A stretch of 64,000 bases of DNA from Chaunax sp. Z400 (GCA_037577475.1 CM075188.1:10855501-10919500), one strand, 5' to 3'; shown: positions 49,985 to 61,803, numbered from the stretch's first letter. A program made the numbers and translations. Notes: generated by a model not told the origin, from the sequence alone.

Positions 49985-50710
49985 ATTTTTGTATCACTGT
50001 GAGGAAACCATCATTTATTGTATCATTGCACCCATAGCTCCCGCTGTGCGTTTAACTTAGAAGTATGAAATTTGGTGCACATGTGTATCATATCAAGACC
50101 TACAAAAATACCTCTTGGTGCCATAACCTAAACCAAACAGGAAGTCCACCATTTTGAATCAAATTATTGATTCCACACATTAGAATTTAATGAACTCCTC
50201 CTAGGGATTTTGCTCTATTTGGTTGGTGAAATCTCAACAAGTCATTAATGAAAAGTTATCAAAAGCTTCTGCATAACTTTAAAGGTGTGGCCATGACTGC
50301 AGGCGAATTTAGATGTTTCCGCCGTGAAACAGGAAGTTATCATATCTCCACTGTTCACGGTCCAATCTTTGCTATAGATCACAGCTGGGATGACGGCCCC
50401 ACCCTGAAGACATCCACATGTCAAAATTCAGTTGTGGTCACGGCGCCACCATTCATCATTCTGCCCTCAAATTGAGTCAGAAGAGCTTTAAGACCTTGAT
50501 GATGCTTCAGTGTGAATATGGTCAGCTGCTGGTAAACGGTGAAGGTGTGGCCTCTTGGCGGAGGATGATGCTTCCCTATGATACAGGAAGTTCTTATAAC
50601 TCCACTGTCAATGCTCCAATCTGGCCCAAACTTCATATGCTGAATAAGATTTCCGCCCTGAAGACACCGATACAACGATTTCAGATACAGTGATAGCACC
50701 ACCTGCTGGC
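49985..50710. repeat. teleost dispersed repeat with internal duplication
   Basis: A noncoding block with phrases common in fish repeats (AAGTATGAAATTTGGTGCAC, ATATCAAGACC, AGCACCACCTGCTGG). Two internal units about 263 bp apart share GGTGTGGCC ... ACAGGAAGTT ... CTCCACTGT ... TCCAATCT. Confidence 0.5.
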
Positions 50711-53144
50711 AAATGTAAAAATGTATTGTGTGACAAAATTTGTTTTACTCAAACTTTTAATACAGTGGTCATCACAGGATTGGTCAAAGAGAAGGTTGAT
50801 TAATGCGTGCTCTCTACTGACACATAGTGGACAAAAAAATGTGAATCACATTCCTTCCCTCAGAGTCCACAATACATGCAAATACAGAGCCGTGTTTACC
50901 TCCAGGAGAACAGTACTGAGGGCCCAACGAGCGCAGGAGAGCGAGGGCCCGTTGAACACTGCTCGCAGCTTTAGCAAAGTGGACCCTAAGACCCTGGACC
51001 CTCAAGGGGCCCGAAAACTAAACTGTGTGTTTAGTTTGTGTTATTTTTGTTTGTATGTGAAAGTGTACCACCACACTACCTGACAAGGGTCCTACATCCT
51101 GCCTTAATGTTTAGACTTTGCCGTGTAGAAATCTTGTTAAATATCTTATATTGTTATATATTTTACACAAATGCTCCATCCTCCTAAATAAATTTATTTA
51201 AGGACGATACACAAATACACAAAAGAGAGACGGTGGTATGGTGGTGGAGAGGATGTCGAGAGAGCTGCACCTAATTGTTGCCCATAACACCCTGATAAGG
51301 TTGATCCAGAAATTCTCGTATCTACCCTGGCAGGCTTCTTGACTCAAGCTTTGGGCAGTTAGTATTTAAAATGTTCCATATTCATTGTCTTACAGTCTTG
51401 TTGTTATTGTTTTACAGTTGCAGTCCTGTCTCATAGAAATTATGATTTATATAGAAAGAATCTGCAGCTGCAAATACATATATACAAGTTCAACAAAATC
51501 ACGGCCTGATTTATGATCAGAGACTAAATTTATTTGACTGAATGAAACACGTTTATGCACCTCACCAGTTGCAGTACAGACTTCTGACACCAGAAGCCAC
51601 AGTTTGAGTCCAGACTCTGTGGCCTGTAGTTAGTTTTGGTAACAAAAAGCACTTGGGTTAAAGTTAGGGAAAGATTAAATCTCCTGGAAAACAAATGACA
51701 CATGATGTCTGTGGATATTTTACTCATGTGTTCTGTGTCAACCTTTTTGCAGCGCTGTGTATGCTAATCAATATTTCCTCACTATGATTATAGAATGTAA
51801 TTAATCAGAATTATGCTTTCCTTGTAAACAGATTTGCTGATGGAAATTTGTTCCATATAAATGTACTCTTTATAGGAGACGGGGCTGCCAATATAGATGT
51901 GTGCCACACATTTGAATACAGCAAACATGTTTCCTAAACTGAACCACTTCTTTCATTGGTGTTTGGCCAACGTAACCAGCTCTACACGCGCCCTATGATG
52001 GAGATCTTTACCCTCCACTGCAATGCAAACACTAAATAGTTGATCGTTACCTTTTCAGCACTTCTTTCTCCATGATTTTGTTTCCCAAACTGGCCTTTTA
52101 AATCCCCAGAATTCAGCCCACTAAATCACTGCAGATAGACATCTCAAGCTCATAGTTCATTTTCATGAATTTTATATGAGAAAATGACCTTTCTCTCAGA
52201 TAAGATGTTATCTAAGGAAAATCCTCCGTGCTACAAGAATATTGGAATAAAGTTGCCCAGAGTGTAATGTATTTCTCCTCTTGTAATAAGTATGGAGGAG
52301 GATACTCCTTCTCTGCTTTCAGGTCCATAAAGTGGTGCAAGTTTTCTACAAAGGCCTTAACTAAATCCTGTAGATGCAGGGCAGAAGATATTTTTGCTCA
52401 TGTTGGAGTAAACAATGCATTATTAAAGATGACGTTAACGGAAACAAGTCAACAAGCATCCAGCTGTCAGCTCCAAGCTGAAAGCAAGCTTCCAGTGTTT
52501 ACATTATTGCCCTCTAATTTCTCACTCTTACAAAGCACCACTTAATTCTGGTCTGCATTCTTCCCTTTGTCCTCCTGTGCTTTGTCTCCTACTGAAAGGC
52601 CTGACACGCTCCAGTGAGAGTCTGGACAGATTTCTCAAACTCTGGTAAACATCTCACACAGCGATGCTGCAAACATCTCAAACGGCTGCAAAGCAGATGA
52701 CAGGTCCAGTGGCGTTGCTCGTCACTCAGCAGCACAGCATGCTATAATCTAGCTATCAGGGCAGTTTAACTTTTTCATTTAATGCAGAATGTAGCTGCCT
52801 CGTGAGTGTCCTGTCTACTCTGGTTGTCAGCCACGATGATCTCAAGGGCCTCTCTCTAATTTTACCGTCACTCTCATGGAGGGCTCTTGTAGCGTCTGCA
52901 CCAGATGCCCATATGGTGCTTCAGAAAGACTCGAATGTCATATATATCAGTGATGCTGTTATGAAACACCACATTCAGCGTTTTCTGTCCCAGCATGCAA
53001 AAAGCATGCAGGGCTACAGATGCTCATAAACAGACTTACCTCCCTGCAACTGATTTTGACAGCATTTACATCCACAGTATTCAATGGACTGGTTGCACGA
53101 GTAAAACAGACTTTTCACCTTTGCCTAGGATGTTATACTTTCAC

Positions 53145-53410
53145 CCATGTCCGTTTGTTTGTTTGTTTGTTTGTCAGCAGGATAAAGCAAATCTCCAAAA
53201 TTTCTATCTATGAGTGTAGACAATTGGGACGTATCCAAATAAAATTACGGATCCATCAGATTTTAATTTTTGGCTGTTAAAAATAAGAAAAATTAAAATG
53301 CGGTTTAAAGGCTATGAGTATGATTTTGGATCAGGCTTGATTGAATTAAAGGGGATTGTTGAGCCTTGGTGGAGGTATGTGCTCTACTGAGAGCCATTCT
53401 AGTTAGAAGT
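53145..53410. repeat. dispersed fish repeat containing a (TTTG)n tract
   Basis: Begins with TTTG repeats and GTCAGCAGGATAAAGCAAAT, and ends GCCTTGGTGGAGGTATGTGC then TCTACTGAGAGCCATTCTAG. This matches my recollection of a widespread teleost noncoding repeat. It has no coding potential. Confidence 0.45.
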
Positions 53411-54412
53411 CTATTATTATGACTAGTAGTAGAGGGCGAGGCCTGGTCTCAGATCTGGGATCATTTTCAGCACAAACTGATCATTTGTGGATCCAGCCTT
53501 TATTGGAAAACCCAAGGAAGCCAATGAGGCCGTTGATATCCTGAATGTTTGCATTGTAATCAAAATTCAGTCTCCTTTCTGGTATAATTGTTGTAGTATT
53601 GTTAGAATATCAGTTTGGTCATAGTCTTTTATTCACTGAGTAAAGAGGCTGTATATTAGTTTCTTCACGATAAATGACTTCACGACTTCATGATACAGTG
53701 CATGTTTAATCATTTACCTGATATTAATTGATCATATTATTCAGCAGGGGACGAGGTAGTCAGATCAGTTACTTGTGTAAATTTAACAATTCTGCAATAT
53801 TAAAATACACCATTACCAGAAAAGTACATAATTTAATGTATTTATTGTATTATTAGCAACATGTGTTTAAAATTTCAAAAGTAAAATTTATTTACAATTC
53901 AGAATTATGCCCCCTGTGAGTGTGTGTACAATTAGAATTAGTAAATCTGCCTAATAAATGTTGTGGTATAAAAATTGACTTGGTTCTTCTGAATTGGAGT
54001 AGAAGCATAATGGATTTAGAAATTAGGAAATACCTCAGATTTGTCTTTAAATACAGTTAAATGAATAGCACTCACCATTTTTTATGAATGTTAATTACTG
54101 TGCCATTATTATAGCCTGTCACAATGTATCAAGACGAATTGTAGCTGAAAGCCATAAAGCTGTTTGCATGAATTTAATTTGTCTTGAAAACAGATCAGTC
54201 TTAATCTGCAGTCACTGTCTCAACACTAACAGCTTCCATTAATCTGATTGGTCTTTAACAGCAATGATGTTCTGCCTGAAATGTGAGATTTCACTGCACT
54301 ACAATAATAATAATAAATACACTGTGTGACACTCAAACCAATAAGTTACACTCTAGTGGGTTTCAAAATGCACATTCTCAAACATGAAATCATTGCGAAA
54401 TCATTGCTGTGA

Positions 54413-54655
54413 TTGACTGTTTTACCACTCAATCTGCACAATCCAATGTGCTGTGTCATCAGAGGACTGCGGAACCCAAAAACAGCGGTAGTTCCCCTGC
54501 AGTGTGAGAGATCAGCGACGGGACTGGAAAAACAGAGAGGGAGGGAGGGAGGGAGGGAGGCAAGTGCTGCTGCAGAAAAACATTCAGCCTGGGCCGAGGA
54601 GTTAAAGGGCGCACAGCAGCACATCTTCTTCATCCAGGCATTAATCCTGTTGTGA
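54413..54655 (+). other. possible upstream ORF in the hapln4 leader
   Basis: An 80-codon frame ends in TGA five bases before the hapln4 ATG. If transcription starts before 54413 it would be a long uORF and could restrain hapln4 translation. It spans a (GGGA)n tract and resembles no protein family I know. The transcription start is not visible from sequence alone. Confidence 0.3.
54536..54560. repeat. (GGGA)n tract in the hapln4 leader
   Basis: GAGGGAGGGAGGGAGGGAGG lies about 100 bp before the hapln4 start, a G-rich run that could fold in DNA or RNA. Confidence 0.85.
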
Positions 54656-54660
54656 TAGCC

Positions 54661-54663
54661 ATG
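54661..54663 (+). CDS. hapln4: hapln4 coding part of exon 1 (ATG only)
   Basis: The initiator ATG is followed at once by a perfect GTAAGT donor, so the start codon is alone on its exon. Splicing to 55968 gives MPWPLALAVFVLTSA, a good signal peptide, in the frame required downstream. Confidence 0.75.
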
Positions 54664-57600
54664 GTAAGTTCAATTCTGTGCTCCATTAGTACGGCTCTGC
54701 CCTGCAGTTCTCTGTGCTGCATGAGGACCGCAAGGATGTTCACTGGACTAACCTTGAGAGAAAAGATTGCAGCAGGGCTGTTTATAGTGTGCATGAAAAG
54801 TGTCTGGTAGTGACTTACTTACCTTTTGCTTCACTGGGGCCTGTTCAGATGTACAGTTCTGCAGCAGTTGCAGTGTAATTCACAGGTGACCTGACAATGC
54901 AGACCTCTAGCAATGTAGCAGACATAGCATCCTGTATTCTGTTGTTCTGATAATATTATTTCATCCAAAATGAATTAAAACACTATAACATCAGCCTATG
55001 TATCTGAGCTTGTGTTGAAAGATTGCATCCCCTTTGCAATCCATCGTGGATTTAGACATACAGAATACACATAAATCTGCAACTATAGCGTTCTCATCCA
55101 TAACCTGGAGAGAGAGAGAGAGAGCTTGTAAAGATAAGAAGCACTAGACCAGAATTAGCAGCAGTAACTTCCAGTAAGTGATCATTCTTCTCTCACTGCC
55201 AGGGGAGATTGTTCACAGAATGTGTTTCCTTTAGTTACGTCTAATATGTGCAGTAAGCACAACAGACAGCGGTTTTCTTCAGTAATTGTGATGATTTTGT
55301 CTGCATACATTCCTTTGTTTACTACCGGCCCCTGCTGAACCGAGCCTGTTTCACTCACAGCTTTAAAAATACTCCCTTTTCCTTCAACTGGCAGCTGGCA
55401 GTGAGGATTAAAAAAAGTCCTAAACAAGCTTAAGTTTTGCCTACCCTGTGAGGACTATCTCCTCCTCTCATTATGTGCGATGTGCTTTAAAGCCGGTATC
55501 TGTAGCAGGCTGCTGCTTGAAAGCGTGACTCTGAAACCCAAACACAGTGGAGACACCTAACCTTATTTTCTTGTTTGGAGAAAACTGAAGTAATCAATTA
55601 GCCAATATGCTACTTTTTTGTCATACTCACCAAGCAGCTAAGCTATGCCACATTCAAACGCAGCATGAGTTCTCTGGTGGGATTTCAGCATGACTGAAAG
55701 GAGACAGACATGGATGTTGCATTGTTTGGTGTGTGGTCTATAATTATTTAATCTATCATTATGTGCTGTATGTAGAATTTTCATACTGATGTTGCCATTA
55801 CGTTATTGCCCTTATTTCTCCTTGAGAGGAATCCTGTTGTCCTTGATTGGTTTGCACTCTTTACCTTATTGTTTCTAGGTCTTGACTGCTCTCCCATTCT
55901 TTCTTTTTGGCAAATCTGTGATAAACACAATTCTCTGTTGTATCCTTTCCTGCCATTCTCAAAACAGCCGTGGCCTCTGGCTTTGGCGGTTTTCGTCCTG
56001 ACTTCTGCCCTCTCAGTGACTTCCCTGCCTGCTGGCATACACAAGGGAAGGAGAAAGGTGGTGCACGTGCTCGGTGAGGGCAATTTCTTTCTTTTCTGTC
56101 TCTCACAGCTCACAGCAAGAAGGAGCTCTCCATGCTTCGGCAACGTGCATTTGCTAGAGTATATTTCAGACAAACGGAGGTGACTTTAGTGTTATATTGT
56201 TTATTTATGATTTTATTTATTGAGACTGGGAAAAATGCAAGTGATAAATCTTACACGGAGCTTAAATGTCTAAAGAAAGTAAGGAGAAAACCAAAGGGAA
56301 AATGCAATGCAAAGCCTTAAAACGCAGTGTTTTCCAAACTCACAGTTTGTTTCAGCATTGCCGTCAGCGTAGGGACAGAATGTGTTTAAAGTTCTGATTG
56401 AACAGCACTTAATGCTTTCATGACTGCTGATGATAAACAACTTTGCAGAGTGCAGTCAGTGACAGGACTACAGTAATTGCCTGCTGGCATGGATAATTGC
56501 GGTTGCGAATATCTGGTCACAACATTGCAGAAAACCTCTTGCAGCCACTCTTTAAATGGGTTAAATGTTTATGCCACACTCTTTGTGTGTGTTGTCTTTG
56601 GCTGCCACACACACTCAGTGTCTACCAGAAATGCAAACAACGTCTTATTATTGCCCATTTGGAAAGAGGAGGTCTGTGGTTACCATTAGTCTTGGGCCGT
56701 TTTTGATGAATTGTTATGAACAGAGGTTGTGGTTAAAGTTTGGAATGGGCAATCTGATGAGACTTCACACTGGACTGGAAAAAAAATGTTTCCACTATTA
56801 ATATTATTCTGAGGCACTATTATGACTGCTCAACAGCTAACAACAGACTCTTTATGACGTTATTGTGTCTTATTGTGGAATCCCTTACAAAGAATCACAT
56901 GTATTTTTTAAATTAGAATAGTATTGAAACAGTCAAGAGCGATTGCAAAGAGTGTTACATACCCCAACTTTCCCGACCTGACTGCACATACAGTATTTAA
57001 TATGACACTGGAGATTTATTCATGCATTCCTTGCAGCCACCCCTTATTATTATTACAGAGGTTGGGAAGCAGATCAGCAAGACTGCATATTAAATTTCTG
57101 GATAATTATCATTACCCAAATACAGTGATTTGATAAGCTTGTCTTCCTTTTCCTCTTTCCTCCCACAGAGGATGACACCGGAGCAGTGATAGTGCAGACA
57201 GCTCCTGGTAAAGTAGTAACACATCGTGGTGGCTCCATCACTCTGCCCTGCAGATTTCACCATGAGCCGGAGAACACTGATCCTGCTCGGATTAGGATTA
57301 AATGGACCAAAGTTACTGATGCACTGCAGTTTGAGGACGTCTTTGTGGCACTTGGAAGGTCAAATGTGCTTTTTTTTTTATTTTTCAGTTAATTATTTTG
57401 TATTTATTGTTATCTAACAGTTTTTCTGTTCATCAGTTGTCCCAGTTCGACAGTTCATTGATTGGTTTTATTTCACAGCCGTAATCTATAGACAGGGGTG
57501 GATCCAGGATTTTTCCAGCTCAGGGGCCACAAAGGGGCCACATTTTACACAGCGGGGCAAAGTAGACATCCAACATCCAGACACATTTCCTCATTCAGTA

Positions 57601-60600
57601 AGATGTATACATTTCATTCCTTGTTTGCCATTGGTTCTATAGCTTTGGGCAAAGACAAATGTAATTAGGTATATTTTGCAAATTGAGCCTCGTTCATGCA
57701 CACTGTGGAGGTCAAAAAAGCTTCGGAAATAAAATTCTTAACTTTCATGCAGTGAAAAAGCATAATACATAAGGCACCTTTTTTCCCCAAATATAATATA
57801 TTCAAATTTCTGTCACATCTCTTCAGACAGCAGCGAGTATTTGGATCGTACAGAGGCCGTGTGTTTTTGGAGCAGGCTGGACCAGGTGATGCCTCTGTGA
57901 TCATCCAGAATGTCACCCTGGAGGACTACGGACGCTATGAGTGTGAAGTCACTAATGACATGGAAGATGATACAGGATTTGTCAGCCTCGATCTAGAAGG
58001 TCAGCACTGAAAGATGCAGATGAAGAATTATTTTTGAATATCTAATAATCTGTTGGCTACTACATAAAGCACTGGTCACCCTCACACTGAACAGTCGGCC
58101 AATTTCTGCAATCTCTAGGAGTGGTGTTTCCCTACTTCCCCCATGAGGGGCGCTATAAGCTCAACTACCACCAGGCAGAGGACGCCTGCAAACAGCAGGA
58201 TGCCATTCTGGCTTCCCATTCTCAACTGCATAAAGTAAGTTTATGCTTTTCTTGTGGCTCAAGTGTCTGTCATGTTCAAGACAGAGTCGTAGAGATTAGA
58301 ATAGAGGTCACAGATCACTTCCAAGGATTCTTTTAGAGCTATGTATACATAGCTCTAAAAGAACCCACCGTAGCTCATTCATTTATAGACCACTCTTAAA
58401 ATGGTAACAATGCACTTACTTTCTACAACCCTCAGTCATAAACTGTTTGAGAGAAGCAGTAAGCCTTGAATTAAATATATGCATATAACCAGAGCTGAAT
58501 TTTTACTGCGCGTCCATCCCTCTATTTCAAAATCAATGTGCATAAAAGTCTAGTTTAAAGGAGTTATGTTAGAGGAGATAAACCAAATCATTTTGCCTTT
58601 TAATAATATACTTAATACTTAAGTATGACTATATTATTTTGTATTATCTCACTCCACAGGCCTGGCTGGAAGGGCTAGACTGGTGTAATGCTGGCTGGCT
58701 GGAGGATGGCTCAGTCCAGTACCCAATCTCTCATCCCAGAGACCAGTGTGGCCAGAAGGACACCCCTGCTGGCATTCGTAACTATGGCTACAGGCACAAG
58801 AAGGACGAGCGCTATGACAGTTTCTGCTTCACCTCCAAGCTCAATGGTGAGAAAAACAGAAATGTACTGTAGGTGGGTGCACATGCACATCTCATCAAAA
58901 TGATCATACAAATATCCAACTGAGTAGTCAGCATCGTTAGCTCATGACTGGAATAAAACAAGGCACTGGAGGAGCTGTATTGTTGTGGTGCTACAAAAAA
59001 AAGAGGATATATATAACATGAGTGTTGTACCCTGGGGAATTTAGGTCCAAGCCTCTGATCTGTGCCTGTGATCTGGCAGGCCTAAGGCCTAGACTGTGTT
59101 GATTCTGCCTGGCTAGGGCCACAGTGTCCTCGGGGTCCAAAGCATCTCCTTTCATCTCCCACTTCTATGATTTACATCACATTCCCACTGAGAGTCTGCT
59201 GGTGTGTCCGTCACACACAAACCGCCTCCAGGTTCACAAGCTCAAAGAAACTTGGGAACATCAGAGGCCGTGTTAGTTTTAGTATCATTAAAGTAGTTTT
59301 GGAACTCTAAAAAACAGTCTCTATGAAAAAGATCCAATAAAAGGTTTTACTACTTGACTATTGTTGAAAGATACCAGCAATCAATGTTTTCATTAATATC
59401 AATCAATATTGAAACGTTGATTATTTAAGTAAAAGTTTGGAAAATAGACTCCTAGTTTGAAGCTAAATTATTTAGCCCCCATTTTATAAGATATCCCTTT
59501 ATTAGTCCCACAGTGGGGAAATTTACATTTATATTGGGTTTACTGGCAAAATGTATTTATCAGCTGTTTTAAATAACCAAATCAAAGAGCAGTTTAAATA
59601 GCTCAACACAACAGACAAGTGTTTTTCCCAGATATAACACAATTGCTACTTTTACTGACCCCTAAATACCCCTGAATAGCATCTCTCATATGAGCACACA
59701 TTTACAAATCAGATGCCGTTAAAACACTATGCCAACCTTCATAGATGCACCTTAAGTGGTAGAGTCAGTACATTTACATAAGGGCTCCATGCCTGAAGAC
59801 ATACACCGCTGCTGACCCAAAAGCATGCAATCAAGGAAACATCTTGCCGTCTGTGAGGAAGCTGAGGCATCGTTGGACAATGATCCCAAACATACCTCAA
59901 AATCCACCAAGGCTTGTTTCAGAAGAAGTCCTGGAACGTTCTAGAGTGGCCATCATCGTCGAACTTGAATCCCATAGAAAATCTTGGATTTGAAAAATGT
60001 GGTTGCAGCATATAAACCCAGGAATATTACAGAACTGGAAGCTTTTACCCACGAGGAATGGGCTAATATTCCGCAGGAACACTGTCAGAAGCTGGTGTCT
60101 GGACATGCATCACAGTTGCATTAGGTCATACAGTAGCCGCAAAGGGGTCTATAAAGAACTAGAGATGCCTGTTATTAAGGGATTTAATAATTTTAAGACT
60201 GGAGTATTCAGTCAAAGTGGTATTTTGTGTTATATCTGTTTGATTTTGTCATTGCAAACAGCCGATAAATAGTATATTTTGCCAATTAACCTAATATACA
60301 ATGGAGGTTGAATAATTCTGCTTCCAACTGCATTTCCTTCTTGGCTGAAGTTGGGTGAGAACATTAATATCACTGTCATGTCTGCCAATTAAATATGAAG
60401 AGACAACCAGCAGCTGATTGGCTCAGTGACCAGCGAGGAGGGGGAACAACTAGCTCCTGCATTTCCACTATGCTCAATGTAAAGTGTGGCAAGGAGAGGG
60501 AGGACAGCTGTTCTTCTAATGTCATGAACTACTATGTGCTGTTTGAATTAAAACCCTCCTCACTAACAGAGAACAGACAGATCAGTGAAATGATTTGGTC

Positions 60601-61803
60601 TGGTGGCCTACAACTTTCAATTGTAAGGTACAACATTCCCAAAAAAAGAGCAATAACAGTGCTTTTCCTCAATGAGAAAAAAAAATAGTAGGACAGGAAA
60701 CTTATACGATTTCTCGTGGCTTTCCCCTGTGTGTTAATTATTGTGGACAGTCTGCTGTGGGCAGGAGGTTTCAGCAGTGGTTGTGACCGACTGTTGCTCA
60801 GTCCAGCTGGAAGGTAGTTACTGAGGGTCCCCTTGGGAAATATGAGACAATTTTCTGCCTCTATAATAGCCGACGGTCACACATAAACAAGCATAAAATC
60901 AATAGTTGAGCCAAGTGCAAAGCTGAGATTGCAGACATGATTTTCATGATAGCCGTTGTTATTTGGTGAAATCAACAACCTCTTTATTCTTGGTGAGGGC
61001 AGTTCTGTAGTTTTTAACTCTTTCCTGAGGAGAAGCTACCTTACGATTCACTTCAGTTCAAACAATTCAGCCAATCAGGATACCAATTTTTTAAATACTG
61101 CTCGGCGAGAAGTCTCCCCAGAGGTGAGATGAAAGCAAAAATGGAAGCGTTTTAAGGGCACTTTTGCCTTTTGATTTTGAGCAGCTGCCCGGAAGGTTGT
61201 TGGAATGATTTGATATTCTGGACACAATCAAGCTGAGATACAAGGAAAACTGAGAATACGCACCCTCAGGGCTTGGCTTGTCTCTAGGGCTTAACTCTCT
61301 TATTCATGTGTTTCTTTCTCTCCTTTTCCCTCCTGAACAATGAACCCAATCTTTTCACCTTTTTAAATGTTTTTTCCCCCCACAAAATCCTCTCCTCTCC
61401 TCTATACCCTTCAGGCAAAGTATATTTCCTCAAACGCTTTAAGAAGGTGAACTATGCGGACGCGATGAAGGCGTGCATTCGAGATGGCTCAGTGGTAGCC
61501 AAAGTGGGTCAGCTGTACGCTGCGTGGAAGTTCCAGCTTCTGGACCGCTGTGAAGCTGGCTGGCTGGAGGATGGCAGCATCCGTTATCCCATAGTTAACC
61601 CCCGCGCCCGCTGTGGAGGACCCCAGCCAGGTGTCCGACACCTGGGCTTCCCGGATAAAAAATTCCGCCTCTATGGAGTCTACTGTTTCCGCAAGAACAA
61701 AGATGAAACCGTAGGTGGTATTGAAACTATAAAAGGTCCCACTGATATTTTGACAACGAGGTCGAACAGCAACAACCTCCCCATGAATGCTACAAGGGTG
61801 TGA
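54661..61803 (+). CDS. hapln4: Hyaluronan and proteoglycan link protein 4 (7 coding exons, 387 aa)
   Basis: Coding exons are 54661-54663, 55968-56073, 57169-57358, 57827-57999, 58119-58234, 58660-58846 and 61415-61803. All sites are GT-AG, all phases close, and the total is 1164 nt including TGA. Residues 1-24 form a signal peptide. GRRKVVHVLE then leads into an Ig-V domain (about 43-157) with Cys64 and Cys139 and the DYGRYEC motif. Link module 1 (about 160-256) has Cys181, 205, 226 and 252. Link module 2 (about 261-352) has Cys279, 304, 325 and 349. Both modules carry CxAGWLEDGS. Family role: a secreted protein that locks lectican proteoglycans onto hyaluronan in brain matrix. The VVHVLE...VVQTAPG and VSLDLEGVVFPY segments favour HAPLN4 over HAPLN1-3, and tm6sf2 adjacency agrees. 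An NVT glycosylation sequon is at 128. The human C-terminal Gly/Trp-rich tail is replaced by a Thr/Asn-rich tail. Confidence 0.94.
55968..56073 (+). CDS. hapln4: hapln4 coding exon 2 (signal peptide and linker)
   Basis: Begins after TCAAAACAG and ends at a GTGAGG donor. Encodes PWPLALAVFVLTSALSVTSL then PAGIHKGRRKVVHVL. The basic GRRKVVHVL stretch matches human HAPLN4 RGRKKVVHVL just before the Ig domain. Confidence 0.88.
57169..57358 (+). CDS. hapln4: hapln4 coding exon 3 (Ig-V, first half)
   Basis: Begins after TCCCACAG and ends before GTCAAA. Encodes EDDTGAVIVQTAPGKVVTHR, then GGSITLPCRFHHE with Cys64, IRIKWTKV and DVFVALG. It corresponds closely to the first part of the HAPLN4 immunoglobulin domain. 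Confidence 0.95.
57488..57600. repeat. short dispersed repeat fragment in hapln4 intron 3
   Basis: CAGGGGTGGATCCAGGATTT and nearby GGGGCCAC repeats are typical of a noncoding fish DNA-transposon family. Its ends are not clear. Confidence 0.35.
57827..57999 (+). CDS. hapln4: hapln4 coding exon 4 (Ig-V, second half)
   Basis: Begins after CTCTTCAG and ends before GTCAGC. Encodes QQRVFGSYRGRVFLEQAGPG, then DASVIIQNVTLEDYGRYEC and EVTNDMEDD. It holds Cys139, which closes the Ig disulfide, and an NVT sequon. Confidence 0.96.
58119..58234 (+). CDS. hapln4: hapln4 coding exon 5 (Link module 1, first half)
   Basis: Begins after AATCTCTAG and ends before GTAAGT. Encodes GVVFPYFPHEGRYKLNYHQA then EDACKQQDAILASHSQLHK, the opening strand and helix of the first Link (PTR) module, with Cys181. 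Confidence 0.96.
58328..58363. repeat. perfect 36-bp palindrome in hapln4 intron 5
   Basis: The half TTCTTTTAGAGCTATGTA is followed directly by its exact reverse complement TACATAGCTCTAAAAGAA, with no spacer. It lies about 95 bp after the exon 5 donor. Confidence 0.95.
58660..58846 (+). CDS. hapln4: hapln4 coding exon 6 (Link module 1, second half)
   Basis: Begins after ACTCCACAG and ends before GTGAGA. Encodes AWLEGLDWCNAGWLEDGSVQ, then YPISHPRDQCG, RNYGYRHKKDERYDSFCF and TSKLN. It supplies Cys205, Cys226 and Cys252 of the first Link module. Confidence 0.96.
59780..60335 (+). pseudogene. Tc1/mariner transposase 3' fragment in hapln4 intron 6
   Basis: Shifting plus-strand frames give DNDPKHTSKSTKACF, then WPSSSNLNPIENL, then ITELEAFTHEEWANIP and QEHCQKLVSG. 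These are the C-terminal blocks of Tc1-like transposases, including the second Asp and the Glu of the DDE triad. Frames change and stops occur, and the N-terminal half is missing. The right end (GGTTGAATAATTCTGCTTCC) resembles a Tc1-type inverted terminal repeat. Confidence 0.8.
61415..61803 (+). CDS. hapln4: hapln4 last coding exon (Link module 2 and tail)
   Basis: Begins after a C/T-rich tract and ACCCTTCAG. Encodes the whole second Link module: KVYFLKRFKKVNYADAMKAC, AAWKFQLLDRCEAGWLEDGS, YPIVNPRARCGG and LYGVYCFRKN, with four Cys. The last ~35 residues are a low-complexity Thr/Asn/Ser tail ending NATRV. Confidence 0.96.

Larger units (their letters stand above)
47241..54660. other. tm6sf2 3' UTR and spacer before hapln4
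   Basis: About 7.4 kb with the (TCTA)n tract, the 50-kb dispersed repeat and the 53-kb repeat. No coding exon is supported. The hapln4 leader occupies its right end, with an unknown start. Confidence 0.55.
54664..61414 (+). other. hapln4 introns
   Basis: Six introns. Intron 1 is 1.3 kb. Intron 5 contains the 36-bp palindrome. Intron 6 (2.6 kb) contains the Tc1 fossil. No extra coding exons were recognised. Confidence 0.6.

Noticed and set aside
55806..56183. 125-codon frame as a separate gene
   Set aside because: Only its middle (55968-56073) is coding, as hapln4 exon 2. The ends run into intron.
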